NCBI RefSeq assembly: GCF_022539315.1
Contig: NC_066315.1
Location: forward strand, 93,164,990-93,228,989
Reading direction: 5' to 3'
DNA length: 64,000 nucleotides
Source of the DNA: Serinus canaria
Lineage: Eukaryota > Chordata > Aves > Passeriformes > Fringillidae
In this document: in pieces, positions 24,066-36,918 of the stretch
Layout: every line of letters starts with the position of its first letter
Numbering within the stretch: position 1 is the first letter of the stretch
Made by a program: the position numbers and the translations under genes
The notes under the pieces: model-generated
What the model was told of the DNA's origin: nothing
Database searches by the model: none
The model's input: the letters and a program-made list of their open reading frames with translations, nothing else

Positions 24066-27000
24066 AAACTCTCCAAAGGTGAACTTTCCATCGCATATTT
24101 TTAAACTCTCAGAGAAAGGGACAATTTTGATTATATTTAAAGTAAGTAATTGACATATTTCACAATACAATAAACCTTACTCCTCTGCAAAATTTAAAAT
24201 TATTTTGAAATGTAATAGTTTTCATCTCTTTGGTGAATATGATTTCATTTTGTGTACAAGTAGGTTGCACTGGGCTGTGAATTCTTGGATACTTGCAAGT
24301 CTCTTTTTGGTAGAACTCCTCTAATCCTAATCAGAATTTACAATTTTTTCCTCATGTCCAGCTTCTCCCTTTACTAAGGTTATTTTTTAATGTGAAAAAA
24401 AATTAGAAAAAGACACAAAATTTTCTGAGTTACAGTCTTCTGTAGACAGTAATACATTATTGTATATTTTTAGATTATGCTTTATTGCCCTGATCAAAGA
24501 GCTTTTAAAAGTGTAGGAATGTAGTGCAGCCTCACCTTGCCAGTACAGAAATTAATAAATTACTATAAGCCAAGGTACTCTTTACTATATTAAAGAAACT
24601 TCCAATTTCAGCATGATGTACAAATTATCAGAAAATTATTATAATGTGGTTTCAGATTTTTCCATACTTCGACATTATTGCCCATTTTATGATAAATTAT
24701 TTTTTCATAAAGGCCTAATTATTTTAATCAAATTACCTGAAAAGCTTGGTTTTAATTATAAATGTGATGCTTCTGAACCCCATAATGTTAATAAGCTTGA
24801 TGAAAGGACACGTAAAAGTTTGAATTTCACACAAGAAAAGTACACAATATTGTTTTTAAAATAATCTGATTTTTAGTCATTGTCTTGATTTATAAACATA
24901 AATGCTTGTCAATATTGAATCCCCAATCTGTCCTGGAGCAGTTCTGATAGTGTTTTGTTTTCAAAATCAAATTTTCCAATTTGACAAATATTTTTCTTCC
25001 ATTCTGCTATGTGAAAGAACCACACCCACAAAACATTTTATGACATGGGCAAAATAGTGAAGCTGCACGCAATGCTGATAAAAATTGTGCAACAATGTCT
25101 ATAAAACAATTTTTATCTTTTCTATTTTTATTTTTTTGCTGCATATATAATTGTGGGGTTTTGTTTAAATAAGGATAAAGGGTAAACATGTTTGACATTG
25201 ATGTGTCATCCTTTTTTGTTAAGCTGGTTGTACCTGCCAAAGGTCTGTACAGGAACACAGCAAATTTTATGCAGTTGGATGGAAAGTGACTCTAGATACT
25301 GGAGATAGAAGAATCCATTGTGTTTAGTGGCCAGTGTAGTCCTTTGGTAACAGGGAATATTGCAGAGAATAGTATTGGGAAAACTTGCACCTGCTGGAAT
25401 AAAGTTGAGAGAGTACCACACTTGCAAAAAGTTATCTTTTGACATTAAATTGTGGACTTGTGATTTAATGACAGAGAGGGCTGATTTATTTTAATTTTTC
25501 ATAATCCAGTATGAAGGATCAAAATCTACCCCTTGTATTAAGTAAGAGTTCTCATTTTTTCCTATATCATTTTAGCTCACAAATGGATGATAAGATTTAG
25601 CCAGTTGGATTTACCTGCTGCCTTCATGGATTAACTGCCAGATGACTGTCACCTTTCCCTGCAAAGCTGTTGTGTGCCTGTTTGGGTTTTGAGTTTTGTC
25701 AATACTGATAGTAGTTCCATGACAATAAGTTTTGAGCAGCAACTTTCATGTTCAATTTTTGTCCTAATAGATGTAGCTTTGGAAACCTTTGAAAACTGAT
25801 GGGCTGGCTGCTGGCAGAACACGCCTTTCTACTTCCCTGCTGCATTTAATCAATTTTACTAAAGACTTTTAACTTTCTTCATTAAAGGAGAACCATCAGC
25901 CTCCCACATAAAGCTTTTGCCACTGCAGTTGCACACAGATAGCTCCCAGACCAGTAAGGGCTGGAGGTAGAGGTAATAGCAGTAAGTTCCACTCATATTT
26001 CTGCCTTATGTATTCCTATTTTAAAGCGTCTTCTGTCTCTTGGAAAAACCTACCACTGGCATTTTATGTAAGAGTCAATCACCTTTTCTTTTGGAAATGA
26101 ATCTTGAAATCTTGCTATTTTGAAGATAAGTAGATTTAAAAAATAGATTTGTATTGGAGCTTAAAAGTTGCTAGCTCTCAGCTAGAAAAACTTTGTTAGG
26201 ATTTCCTGTTTCACACACATTTTGTATCTTTTGGGCAGTGTTAAAATAGCCTTCATAATGAACCACTCGTCTCACAGTCTTTCATTCCTGCCTCTTTGAC
26301 TTACATTTTCCTCACTGATTGTTTACTGATTATTTGAATTGAAGGGACAAACTGTGTTTAATTATCCAATTTTGAGAGGAGTTAGTGAGTAAGAAGACTC
26401 TGACCCTGGTAAGAGGATTAAGAAGTCAGGGGAAGGGAGGGGGTAAGACAAGTACAATTTTTTATAGTACAAATACATCTATTTTTGTAATGGCCCTTGT
26501 TCTGTTTTTCTCACCAGGGCATTGCCATCCCCACCATACCCCTGATTCAGCTCTCAGAAAGTTTGATTTTCTGCTGAATAAGGTCCAGACACTTCAGATT
26601 GTATTGGTTAGATTTTTCATTTCCTTACTTGGACAAAGATATACAATGTTTAGGGATTAAGTTTTTCCGATTTCAATTGCAACCTATATACTTCATTGCC
26701 TAAGTGCTACTTTAGCATCAGTTGCAAGAATATAAATAAAAAGCACCACTCTCTATTTGTTCATCTAAGACCTTGAAAAGCAGTAAATCAAAATCCTTTC
26801 GTGGTCTACCTTCAGTTCTCATGACAGGACCAATACATTTGGACTGCTGCAACTTATTTAGATGATGTTTGTCAAGATGGTGGCTTTAAAACACATAGCA
26901 GCTTTTTTTACAGCAAATCTGATTACTATTTTATGTGTCTAACCCCATGGCAAAGAGGACCTTAAACATTTCCCCCTTCCAAGCAAGTTTACTCCACAAT

Positions 27001-29524
27001 TCAGGGACAGTCTCTGTGTTCCTGGAAACAATTTAGATGTGCAGAAAAAGAGAGATTTTGTCTCTGTTAGTCTTTCCTCAATGTAATGAACTCGAGTTTC
27101 TATCTGTCTTGAGGTGTCAGTGAGAGAGAGAGAGAAAGAGCAGAATATACAAAATAACAATGTTTCCCATCCCAGGAAATTAAGCAGCATGCACTATTTC
27201 CTAGCAGAGTAAAACAATCTAATCAACACTGTAGATGGACAGCTGTAATTAACTTATTTTGCCTAAAAGCTTGATTTTGCCACTCGGTGTAGACTGAGTA
27301 GAATGGAAATACCTGTCCCAGGTGAGCACCCAAGGACTTCAGGAAACAGGAGATTAAACTTTTGGTACACATACACATCTTTTTAGTGGAAGCCATGGTA
27401 AAAAAAATAGAATTTGGATTTTGTCAAACAGAAAGCAGAGTTTCCTTAATGCACCAGGGAGAAAGCTCAGGCTACATTACTGCATCTTAAGTTAAATGGT
27501 GATAACTCTTTGATCCTTGGAAATATTTTATTGTCATTCTGGCTTTTTCAGCTAATTCCCCTTCTTTTTTTTTTTATGGCATGGCTTTGATTGCAAGTTA
27601 GATCTTTGAAAATATGTCCATGAATTTAATCTTTTGGACATGTAATTAATCTTCATATAGCTTTGGTAGTAATGCAAACACACCTGTAGGATGTTTTCCT
27701 TTGAAAACACAAGGAGAGAACCTGTAATAAATCTGAGAGTGATAGCTTTATTGTGACTGACAGAGCTGCTGGAGGCCTCTTCTTTATGAGTATAATTTGG
27801 GAGTATATAAAGGAGAGAGTGATTTCCACAGACCATTCTCTTTTCCTTAGTATTTATTCTCAGTCTGTATAACCCTCTCTAATTTTTATTTTACAAAAAG
27901 ACCTAACACATGTGACTTGATTAAAACAATGCGTATTGCATTTCTGTGAGTCAGCACAGGCCAATGTGAACACAATTTAATTTTGTACTTTGTGAGCCCC
28001 ATGACTGAGTGCTGTGCATGATTTATCAGGGACTTGCAGCTCTCTTCCTTGTCAAGACTTGTTCTTCTGGATCCTTTGGAAACAACAGTTTAACCTTTTG
28101 AACAGAGCCAGTACCTTCTAGCCGGCAAAGATGAAGTGCTTTGAGAAAGAGGCTATGGGAGTAATGAGATGTGACTCTGAGATGAGTCTTGCTTGACAAG
28201 GTACAACAAACCTCACATCTCATGCTAAGAAGAGGCTGTCACTTTGATCTGCATGAAGCTTAGTGCTCCATGGATTTGAGCCACTGTATGTGTGTTAAGT
28301 CAGATCTTTTTTTCCTAGGGAAAAAGATGTCCTGATGTCCACAGGGCCAACCAGGAAGGGCAAAGGCAGGAATCTGACTCCTTAACTAACCCTCTCAGCA
28401 TTCACTTGGTACATAACAACACTTTTACTGATAGGGAAATTGAAAACTGGCATTTTAAATAACTTCACTAATGTGTTCTTGACTTAAGTTTCGTGTCTTA
28501 TGCCATGATGCCCCAGGACACTTTTTCCTTTTACAAATCACATCTCCTTAGAAATCTACAATTAACAGTTTTCTTAAATACCCTCTGTTATGAACTGTGA
28601 TGATTCTTTATTACTTATTTATTCTGTAGTATGATTAGGCAGTAATTCTGTGTGGGACAGAGAAAGAGAGTGCTGATGGGAATTCACCAAATACAGAAAA
28701 TGAAAAATTTATGGAAATGAGAGGCTCTATAGAACAAAGAACATCTTTCTACTTGTTTGTGCTCCTTTATTCTTGCCCAAATCCACAATAGGACATTTTC
28801 TCTGCTGTTTCTTTTATTTATAATCAAAACAAAATGAGAAGAACACAGCTTGACCACAGCTAAGATATGTCTTCATTTGAGGTCATCACATTTTAGTGCT
28901 GTGTCAAAAAATGTGTTTGAGACAGAAAGAGATTCAGGCTAGCTGAAGTAAAGACACTGCACTGCCAATAATTGTCTTCTGTAATAGTTTCTCACATTGA
29001 AAATATTAATTAAGGGAGTTTGGTGTTTTTTTAAAGTGTGATGTAACTTGTTGCCAGCTGGCTGACCAAGAGCCTGGGGTAGGTTATATTTGTCTCTCTC
29101 AGAATAGGAAGAACAGATCTTTAATTTTTCTTTGTTAAAACCCTGTGTGCTTGGCTGTACTACACCAGGCAGATTGCTTGAAGTGACTGGCTGCCAATGT
29201 AATTTGTGTTGGTAAATAAATATAAAATGTTGGGATCTTTCAGAGATGGGATCAGGAGGCAATGACTGATGCCAAGCTGAGTGCGCTCATGTCCTGAGAA
29301 ACAAAACTGCTCCATCAGCTCACCTTAAGCTTGATTTGCACAAACTCCATTTGTTCTGTCTCTTCATAAGAAAAGCTGTTAAACTGAAAAATCTCCCACG
29401 TCTACTGTGTAATGTCAGGCTCACCTGGCTCCTTCATGCAGCCTGAATAAAGGGCTATCCTTTGCCCTGTCCCATAAGACTTGCTTTTTGTCTTCCTGTC
29501 AACCAGCGTAGCAATGCTGGTGTA
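24066..29524. other. AT-rich unique sequence, no gene seen
   Basis: More than 5 kb without a recognisable gene, RNA or transposon. The only simple repeat is a short (GA)n at about 27120-27135. Frames such as 28939-29262 on minus (107 codons) show no known domain. Confidence 0.5.
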
Positions 29525-30109
29525 TGTGCTAGCTTTGGCTGGGATAGAGTTAATTTTCTTCATGGTAGCTACTATGGGGGCATATTTTGGATTTCTGGAA
29601 ACAGTATTGATAATCACAGGGATGCTTTCATTACTGCTGACCAGAGCTAACAGTGTTAAACCTTTTCCGTTCCTCATGCCACCTGTCTTGTGAGAGGGCT
29701 GGGGGTGCACAAGGTGTTGGGAAGGGACACAGCCAGACCATCTGAACAAAACTGACTCAAGGGACACATCATACCATATGACATCATGTTCAGTATATGA
29801 AGCTGGGGAAGAAGAAGGAAGTAGGGACATTTGAATAGATGGCATTTGCCTTCCCAAGTCATTGTGACGTGATGGAATGCAGCTTTTCTGGGGATGGTTG
29901 AACATCTGTCTGCCCATTGGAAGAGGTAAATTAATTTCTTTGTTTGCTTTGCTTGTGCCTTTGGCTTTTGCTTTACCTATTAAGATGTCTTTACCTCAAC
30001 CCATGAGCTTTCTCAGTTTTACCTTCCTGGTTCTCTCCCACATCACACTGCTGGGAGTGACTGAGTGGTCGTGTGGTGCTGAGCTGACAGCTGGGGTTAA
30101 ACCATGACA
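29525..30109 (+). mobile_element. Endogenous retrovirus LTR (ERVL-like), plus
   Basis: About 585 bases match the layout of a common avian LTR that I recognise. It begins TGTGCTAG and soon carries GGGATAGAGTTAATTTTC. In the middle are GGCTGGGGGTGCACAAG, GGGACACAGCCAG and a TATA-like CAGTATATGAAGCTGGGG block. Near the end come a C-TATTAAGATGTCTTTACC polyadenylation-type region, CTCAACCCATGAGCTTTCTC, and the terminus GGGGTTAAACCATGACA. A related copy on the opposite strand lies at 49322-49912. No primer-binding site or gag/pol frame is recognisable to the right, so this is most likely a solo LTR. Exact target-site duplications are not seen. Apparent frames inside it are not genes. Confidence 0.87.
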
Positions 30110-30841
30110 CCATAGAGGCAGGAGGTGGAGCAAGGACATAGCCGGTATAGGCATGCTAAAGTAAAATAGTGAGACACAGATAATAGATGTGGACTTGGAA
30201 AAAAAAAGCTGAGGCTCTGGTGCAAAAATTTTAAATTTGTACAGTTCTTCCAGAGGAGGGATAACTATGGCACAGCAGGAGGCAACATCTCCCAGGCCTG
30301 AGGAAGACTTCAGAAGTGGGTATCACCTGATAAAAAGAGGTGTACATAAACCTGCTGCTTCCTCATCCTTGGAAAAGGCTAGAAAAAGGTATAGTAAAGT
30401 CCTGCCCATTGTTGGTAGTAATAAGTTGGTCCCCTACTGCACTCTACTTCAGGAAACTCAAACTGGTGTTTCCTACAGGGAATAGAAAACTGGTGATCCA
30501 CAGGGATCATTGAAGGTAAATGGAGAGTCACTGTTAAGATAGACATGCAGAAACAGAAAAAAACCCAATTATTTTGAGCAACAATTCAGAAGGGGGGAAT
30601 CCTTTGTAGAAAGGAATAAACTCAACTAAAAGCAAACCACTATGCAGTTCAATAAAAGGTTGCCCTCTCCAGTCAAACAGATACAATTTGCCACAGTGTA
30701 TAAAGAGGATCTTTTTCAATTTAGCTATTTCCATTAATGTATGAACCACTGATCAATATTAGACATCGCTTAGCTTTTCAGGTCATGAGAAACAACTCAC
30801 TGGCAAGATTTTATTTCTAAGAGACAAAGTCAGTGGGGTAA
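30110..30841. other. Sequence between two LTR-like units
   Basis: The 82-codon frame at 30237-30485 on plus has no match I recognise. There is no tRNA-type primer-binding site immediately after 30109, arguing against retroviral internal sequence. Either host DNA or decayed internal region is possible. Confidence 0.4.
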
Positions 30842-31880
30842 TGCCTTAGTTTGAAAGACAGGCGTCTGCTAGGGAAGGCAGGAGCCTCCCTTGGAATGGA
30901 AAATGTAAGCTCCCTCCCTCAGAATTATTATAATTTTGCAATTAACGGGCTCTCAGGCAAAGATATGGGAATAGGAATAACAGTTCTTCACTAGTATGTA
31001 TAATAAATCAAACAAAACTACAACATCTATGGCATTAACCCCAAACAGAAGCAAACCCAGTCCCAGCCTTCTCCGCTGTGGTCCTGTTCCCTTTGGTGCA
31101 GTTCCTGTCACAGCCAGCAGGGGCGCTGCTGGCTCCCGGGGGGCGGGGCAGGTGCGGTGATTCCCCCACAGCTGCAGGGGGCGCTGTGGCGCGGGGGAGC
31201 ACATGGCAATGGCAGCTCGGCCCAGACAGGAGGGGATGGAAGGGAGGCTTCACTCTCAAACCCCCAGGGCAGCTGATCCCAGTGCCCCAGCAGGCCTTTG
31301 AGGAGCACCAAGCTGGAATGGCAGGAATGAACAAAAATCCCAGGCTGGTGGATGAGATGTATCAGAAGCTCCATGGCGGTAGCTGGTGCTGCAGAATGTC
31401 CTGGCAAGGCAGGCGGTGCAGGGCCCCACAGCAGAGACCCAGAGCAGTGCCAAAGGAGCATCAGGGGTGGGGCAGCCGTGGCCTGGCTCCCAGCAGGGCA
31501 GGGGGAGGCAGGCTCAGGATCCTGGGCACCTGAGCAGACAGTGATAGGTCCCTCTCTGAGTGAGGTAGGTGATTATGAGGTCCCAGTTCATGGTGGCTCT
31601 CACAAGGCTCAACCCACAGCAGAAGAAGCAACTCTGGGCTGGGCTCTGGTGGCAGCAGCGAATTCCCTCCCCCAAGCAGCAACTCCGACTGTCCTCCACC
31701 GAAACCAAGAGAGTTTCAGCTGGCAGCTGCCCCCAGCCCTGTCCTTTACCTGCCCAATTCCTGTGGTATCTCCTCTCTCAGAGACAAACTCCCAGAGAAG
31801 TGTGACCAGATACCCTCCTCTCCTCAGCTTGATCACTTCTTTTGTTTCTTAAGTATCCAGTTGTTAGTGCTTCCTAGCAA
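30842..31880 (-). mobile_element. GC-rich LTR-like repeat, minus
   Basis: About 1 kb differs sharply from its AT-rich surroundings and reads best on minus. The minus strand starts near 31880 and passes through a long G+C-rich body. It ends with a segment resembling LTR polyadenylation ends I know from birds: GAAGAACTGTTATTCC, CATATCTTTGCCTGAGAGCC, GGGAGCTTACATTTTCC and a CTTTCAAACTAAGGCA terminus at 30842. Long frames open on both strands in the GC-rich middle (31078-31533 plus, 31108-31461 minus) look like composition effects. No target-site duplication could be confirmed and the right edge is uncertain. It could be another class of dispersed repeat, or a GC-rich host sequence fused to an LTR end. 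Confidence 0.5.
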
Positions 31881-32375
31881 CTTATGGGAAAAAATTCTAT
31901 AAGTAAAAATGAAGGAAATGTACAGGCAAATGTATGACCATGCAAAGAAATTTAATACTTTCCATGGAAGCTGAGGACCAAATTAACAATTTCCCTTCAT
32001 TGTGTCAAAGGTATAAAGATTCAGGACTATTCCAAAGGCTGTGAATTTCTGGGCAGACATTTCAGCATGGTTCTTGAATACATCCAGAGACCTCTGGAGA
32101 AGGAAACAGACCTTGGGTCGAGCTTCACCTGCCCTTGTAGACTTGCAGGGTCTAGCAAATTTCAAATGTAAGGAGGATCTGGGTAAGTAGACTACAGAAA
32201 CACAGTGGGGAAACTACATGACAAACTCATAATTTGTAATTTCTGATTGGTTTTTGTTAGAGCAGCTTTCAGAGGCCTCAGCTATCAACACATCTCCATC
32301 ATAACCAGCACTGAACATATCTGTAATTGGACACCGTTCTTGTTCTGCAGTCTATAGCAATAAAGGAAAGTAATA
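31881..32375. other. Unique sequence, no gene seen
   Basis: AT-rich sequence without a recognisable gene or repeat. The 60-codon frame at 31983-32165 on minus has no known domain. Confidence 0.5.
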
Positions 32376-32475
32376 TATTAGCTGTTATACAGATGGAGGA
32401 CTGGGAGATTAAATATCTTGTCCAGGGTCAAAAGGAAATGTGTGACAGGTCTGGGACTTGTGAACCTGGAAATGT
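32376..32475 (+). repeat. MIR-like ancient SINE fragment
   Basis: The segment carries, in order, TTATACAGATGGAGGACTGG, an AGATTAAATATCTTGTCCAGGG block, and a GACAGGTCTGGGACTTGTGAACCTGG block. These parallel the MIR core 'ttacagatgaggaaactgag', 'aggttaagtgacttgcccaagg' and 'agccgggatttgaaccc' in the right order and spacing. The similarity is clearer than in the copy at 14638-14750. MIR-type elements predate the bird-mammal split, so a readable copy may be under constraint or simply well preserved. Confidence 0.62.
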
Positions 32476-33890
32476 CGAGTTGAAGGCCTCAGCTGTGGGC
32501 TGTATATTTACCCCTGAGTGTTAGCTGACTGCACATTTAACAAAACACTCCAAAGGACACCAATATGTTATTGCTCCTATTGGAAAATGACTGGACAACC
32601 ATGCTTCTTCTGACAAGTGGCCAAATCTTGCCTGGGCAAACTATTCAGTTTTGATAAATTGCACAAAGTAATTTTAAAAATAGATTGTTTAGTCTTCTGA
32701 GTATGCTTACATAGATTCTTTGCAGAACAAACTATGTCTCTTTCTTGTAAATATTAATAAATAATGTTTTTTACATTTCACTTAGGAGCATTCAAACAGG
32801 CAAGAAATAAGCATGACTGTAAAGCCTGAGCTACTAACTCAGTTCAATGCCATCAGAAGAGTTTTTGTCAACACTGAGTTCAGGCAGTTAAAAAAGATGG
32901 ACTAAGTATAGCAGGGACTTTGCCTTATTTGAACTACAGAGCTCCTCTTTTAGCTTAGTAAAAGAAGAAATGCTTTGGGAATCAATGACCCAGGTTGTGG
33001 CTCCATTAGTAGTTTGGCCCAATTTTAATTAGCTGATGATGTGTGCACTATCGTTTGCTAATAAAGGGTGTAATGATTTTAGATGGATGCTGCTATAAAG
33101 CCCCCAAATTTTACGTGTGCACTGTCCAACATTAAGCCTTCTGGTCTCTTCTGGGTCATCTCCACTTCTAGTGGGAATCCTGAAAGGCTGTTCAGGTTTG
33201 AATGCAGCAGAGATGCTGAGCGAGGAGCTTTTCTGACTGGTGCTGTGCTGCAGTGGCTTTTGACAGCAGGATACCCAAACTCTCTCTGTAATTAACTGTG
33301 TTCTGAGGGTCCATTAGAAAGGTGTGTGATGACCCTAGGCCACGGATTTCTGGCTTTACCATGGCCCTGGAAATATCAGGTTAGCCATGAAATAATTTCA
33401 GTTTACACCATGTGACTAAAATTGAGGCAAACCTTTTAATACCCTGAGTAGCAGGGTAGGAGGTCAGAGAAGGTAGCATAGATGATGCTTTTTCAGAGTG
33501 TGATTAATTCTTTTCCATGTAGGAAAAAAAAAAGGAGTAAATATTAATCAGAACACTTTAAATTACTAAATTCTTTTTGTCATTTCATAGTCGCTTTCTT
33601 CTGTAGCGTGATTGTCTCTTTTTTTGCACAACAAATGAGGGAGTCTATAATTTGATATTGAGTGGGATTTGCATCTTATTTAAGTAATTTTGCTGTTTAA
33701 TGGAGGTACAATACAGAAGTTTCTGTAGGAAAAAGGAAACCCAAAACCCTCCAGATAGACAAATTGAGGCAAATCTAACATACATGAGTTAAAAAATATG
33801 GGTCCTCCACTAAATCTGTTTTTTGAAAATAAAGAGAGTGCATATATGTGTATGTGTGAATTAAGAAGGTCCTATTTCTTTTCTTAGCAA
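32476..33890. other. AT-rich unique sequence, no gene seen
   Basis: No gene is recognised. A 70-codon frame at 33083-33295 on plus has no known domain. The part near 33010-33080 contains TTTAATTAGCTGATGA and other homeodomain-type AT cores, which is noted only as a weak hint of a regulatory element. Confidence 0.45.
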
Positions 33891-34095
33891 CATCATAGAA
33901 ATATGGAACAACTCAGGTTGGAGGGAAACTAATAAGATTGTCTGGTCCAAACTTTCATGGAAAAGAGAATCGAGGAGATGATCTAGCACCCTGTCCAATT
34001 GCATCTTGAAAACTTCCAGTCATAGGAACTCTACCACATCCCTGGGTAAAAATGCTTTATCAAAAATGCAGTCAAATGCATTTTAAAATCCCTCT
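33891..34095 (-). mobile_element. Old CR1 LINE 3' fragment
   Basis: Read on minus, this is the last ~200 bases of a CR1 element. At the left end ATCATAGAAATATGGAACAA and CAGGTTGGAGGGAAACT correspond to the CR1 tail and the segment before it. Further right, TTGAAAACTTCCAGTCATAGG and TCTACCACATCCCTGGGTA match the conserved 'gaaaacctccagtgatgg' and 'ccaccacatccctgggg' blocks. Divergence is greater than in the copies at 23197 and 40145, so it is older. The element is strongly 5'-truncated and has no coding content. Confidence 0.82.
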
Positions 34096-36732
34096 TTACC
34101 CAGTTTACACATCTGAAAAAAAAGGGAATAAAAGTGAAATGCCTAGTGAGATATTCTGGATCTGATTGAGCATAATGATTCCCACACTAAGGAAGAGAGA
34201 AGATTTAGTATAATATTTTATCAGTGCCAGAGGACCTTACCTTTCTCAAGGTATCTTTTTGTTTCCTCTCTCCACTCCTAATTTTTGCTTACTGTAGAGG
34301 ATTTTCTGTCTCTCAGAAAGGCAAAGTGGCCTACTTGTTCCCCTATAATCACGTTGCACACAGAGCTTAACTAGGTGGTTTACCAAGTCCTGTGGGATTG
34401 CTCCTCATGGAAGAAAACCAAATTCAGAGTCAATGCTCTTGAGACTGGTGGCTTTAAACAGCTCATTGTCAGACTGATCTGCTCCTAAAATCCCTGAATG
34501 GGTGTGGGGAGCCCCTTGGAGTGCTTAATGATAATGTGGTTTTCCTCTTTCATTAACTTTTGTGTACAAACAGCTATCATGCTCACTGGATACTAAGCAC
34601 TTTACTGCCCATCTACATCCACATCAATGCTACTTAAGGCTAATCACATACTAACTACATCTCCCAGTGACAAAGCTGCATCCCCACTCTGTCTGTATTG
34701 ATCTCCCATCAGTCATTTGTAAGTGAGAGTGCTAGACATGGGCCTTGGGCATTTTTCCAATACAAAAGCCACTTAACATTAAAATTGCAGAATCTCTTTT
34801 GGCTGTTTCACAAGTCTTTATCAAAAGCGTATAAAAACCTACCTTTAATCATAACTACTCTATGAATTTTTTTCACCTTTGACCATTGACCCCTTTAAGA
34901 ATATGAGAGCATTTGTGCACCAGACTGCCCTTCTTGAAGTTTTATTCGTTGCCTGAGAGGGCCACTAGAAGCAGTGGCAAAAAATGCTGGAAAGGAAATC
35001 CTTTTGCAGCAGTGTTTGTTTCATTTTAACAATAGCAACACTAAAAACGGTCATTATTTCAGTCATTTTTATGCCCTTTGGGTCACCTTTTATGCCCACC
35101 ACTTTACCTCATTCAGATGAGCAGGCAGTAGGTCTGCCTTTCTGTTACCAGTCCTTTGCCACGTACCCTTGTACTTCTTGGCATGGAGACCATGTTTGTT
35201 TTGAATGTCTATGTGAAAAGCCAAACTAGTACAAATTCTTTTACTCTATCACTGCCACATATGAACACTGAATATATAATTTCAGACACTTTGTGGTTGT
35301 TGGATCTTGTTCAGGAGGTTAGATGAGAATTTTAATTGCATAATTCTGCCATCCTTTCTTTTTTGCACTGTTTCAAGTTCTTTCTGATTTGAGGATACAT
35401 CTATGGCTGCAAAACAAGCTTAACAACGGTCTTTTTTTGAAGTTCAATACTTGTCCAACTAAATCAGCTTGTAACATAGTTTGGCTGTGCTTAAGTAGCA
35501 ACTATTTTAACAATTTATCTGGTCATGCGCAAGGCTGTTCGAACTGGCCCATGGAAATTATTAAAAAATATTTGTGGTGGAAATCTACATTGTTTGCATA
35601 CATGCTTGTAAGGTCTCTTCCTTGCTAGAGCTCCAACTTGCTTTATTTGTTGGATTCTGAAACTTTACACATTTCACAGACAAGTCTGACTTTATTCCCA
35701 TAAGAGGATTCATCAGTGCATTTGAAGGGCCATATGTTGAGTTGACACTATCAACTATAGGCAATATGCCAACGAAGTACTCAGGCAGGCAGCTTTTCCT
35801 GAGCTCACATACTATCTTTTTTTTGACTATCTATTTTGATTTGTGTCTCATAAAATGCATCAATTACATATATAAGGAGAATTTCTCCACAGGATGTTAA
35901 TGGAGTAGTGTACAGTAAAAGGTCAAAAGCACTGTGACTGATCCTCTCAGAATAACATCCAGGAAAAGCTTTCCTAAAAAAGACAAAGTATTTATAGTAA
36001 CAATAGCAAAATACAAATGTCACTTTGGAGTCCATTTGTCTAAATAAATGGCTCTCAGCATTTTTCACTCAGTGGGTTTCCGAGGGCTAAGACCAACCTG
36101 TCTGCTCCAAATTTCACGGATTTTCTACATGTGGCGTGCTTGGCCTGAAAACAAGTCTGATAGGATGTTGGGATAGTATAAAGGAAGCAAGATTAAAATG
36201 AACTCACCTAATGTGATGTGTTAGTTCCTTGTTGCATCATTTTGTGTCTGGCAGCATCACTGCAATACAGTGACAATGCTGAGTTAGTAAATTCAATCAT
36301 GCCAGTGACGAAAGACAGAAAAAAATGAAGTGTTCTCAGCACCCCTGCCAAACATCAAATTTGGTGGAAATTTGTGTGTGACTTGAATCGGTGTTTCTGT
36401 TGCTTTAGTACCCTCAGAGAAACCTGTGCTTAAAAATGATAAAGGTTGTAATTACATTGTAGATGGTTCACCCAGTGATGAAAGTAAGTGTGATGGGGCA
36501 TTAACAGCCTTGGATCACACTCCCTGAGGCGTTGGACTGAAGCATGCCAGTTGGCCAGAATCTTGTGCCTAACTTAGCTATTTTGGGCATTAACTTTGAG
36601 ATTTTACAATGGACAGCTAGAAAATATTTTGTTAAGCCGTTGCAGTTGCAATACATATATAGTACTAATCCAACTTACAAATAATTATATTTCTTTCAGA
36701 CTTTAATTAAGCACATAATCCATTTCACACCA

Positions 36733-36748
36733 AATATATATATATATA
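36733..36748. repeat. (TA)n dinucleotide repeat
   Basis: About eight alternating AT units, directly visible. A similar short run occurs at about 38750-38760. Confidence 0.85.
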
Positions 36749-36880
36749 ATTACTAACAGTATTTCTTAAGCTGTTTTTTAATAAACCAGAGAGAGAAGGT
36801 AAGTAACCTAAGTGACTCTTATTTGGGTTATCAGCTAATTTATAACCCAGCCATCATCTTTGTGATCTGAGAAACTGTGG

Positions 36881-36918
36881 GGAACTTTTTAGAGTCTGTA
36901 CGAACTCTAAAAAATTCC
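36881..36918. repeat. 15-bp imperfect hairpin
   Basis: GGAACTTTTTAGAGT at 36881-36895 pairs with ACTCTAAAAAATTCC at 36904-36918 with one mismatch and an 8-nt loop. At about 38 nt it is too short for a pre-microRNA. No adjacent gene explains it, and a transcription terminator makes no sense in this vertebrate-type context. Confidence 0.7.

Noticed and set aside
29402..29917. 171-codon frame on minus and a hydrophobic 70-codon frame at 29481-29693 on plus
   Set aside because: Both mostly cover the LTR at 29525-30109, whose sequence is non-coding.
31078..31852. Frames of 151, 166 and 117 codons on both strands
   Set aside because: Composition effect in a GC-rich LTR-like unit; mutual overlap and no known domain.
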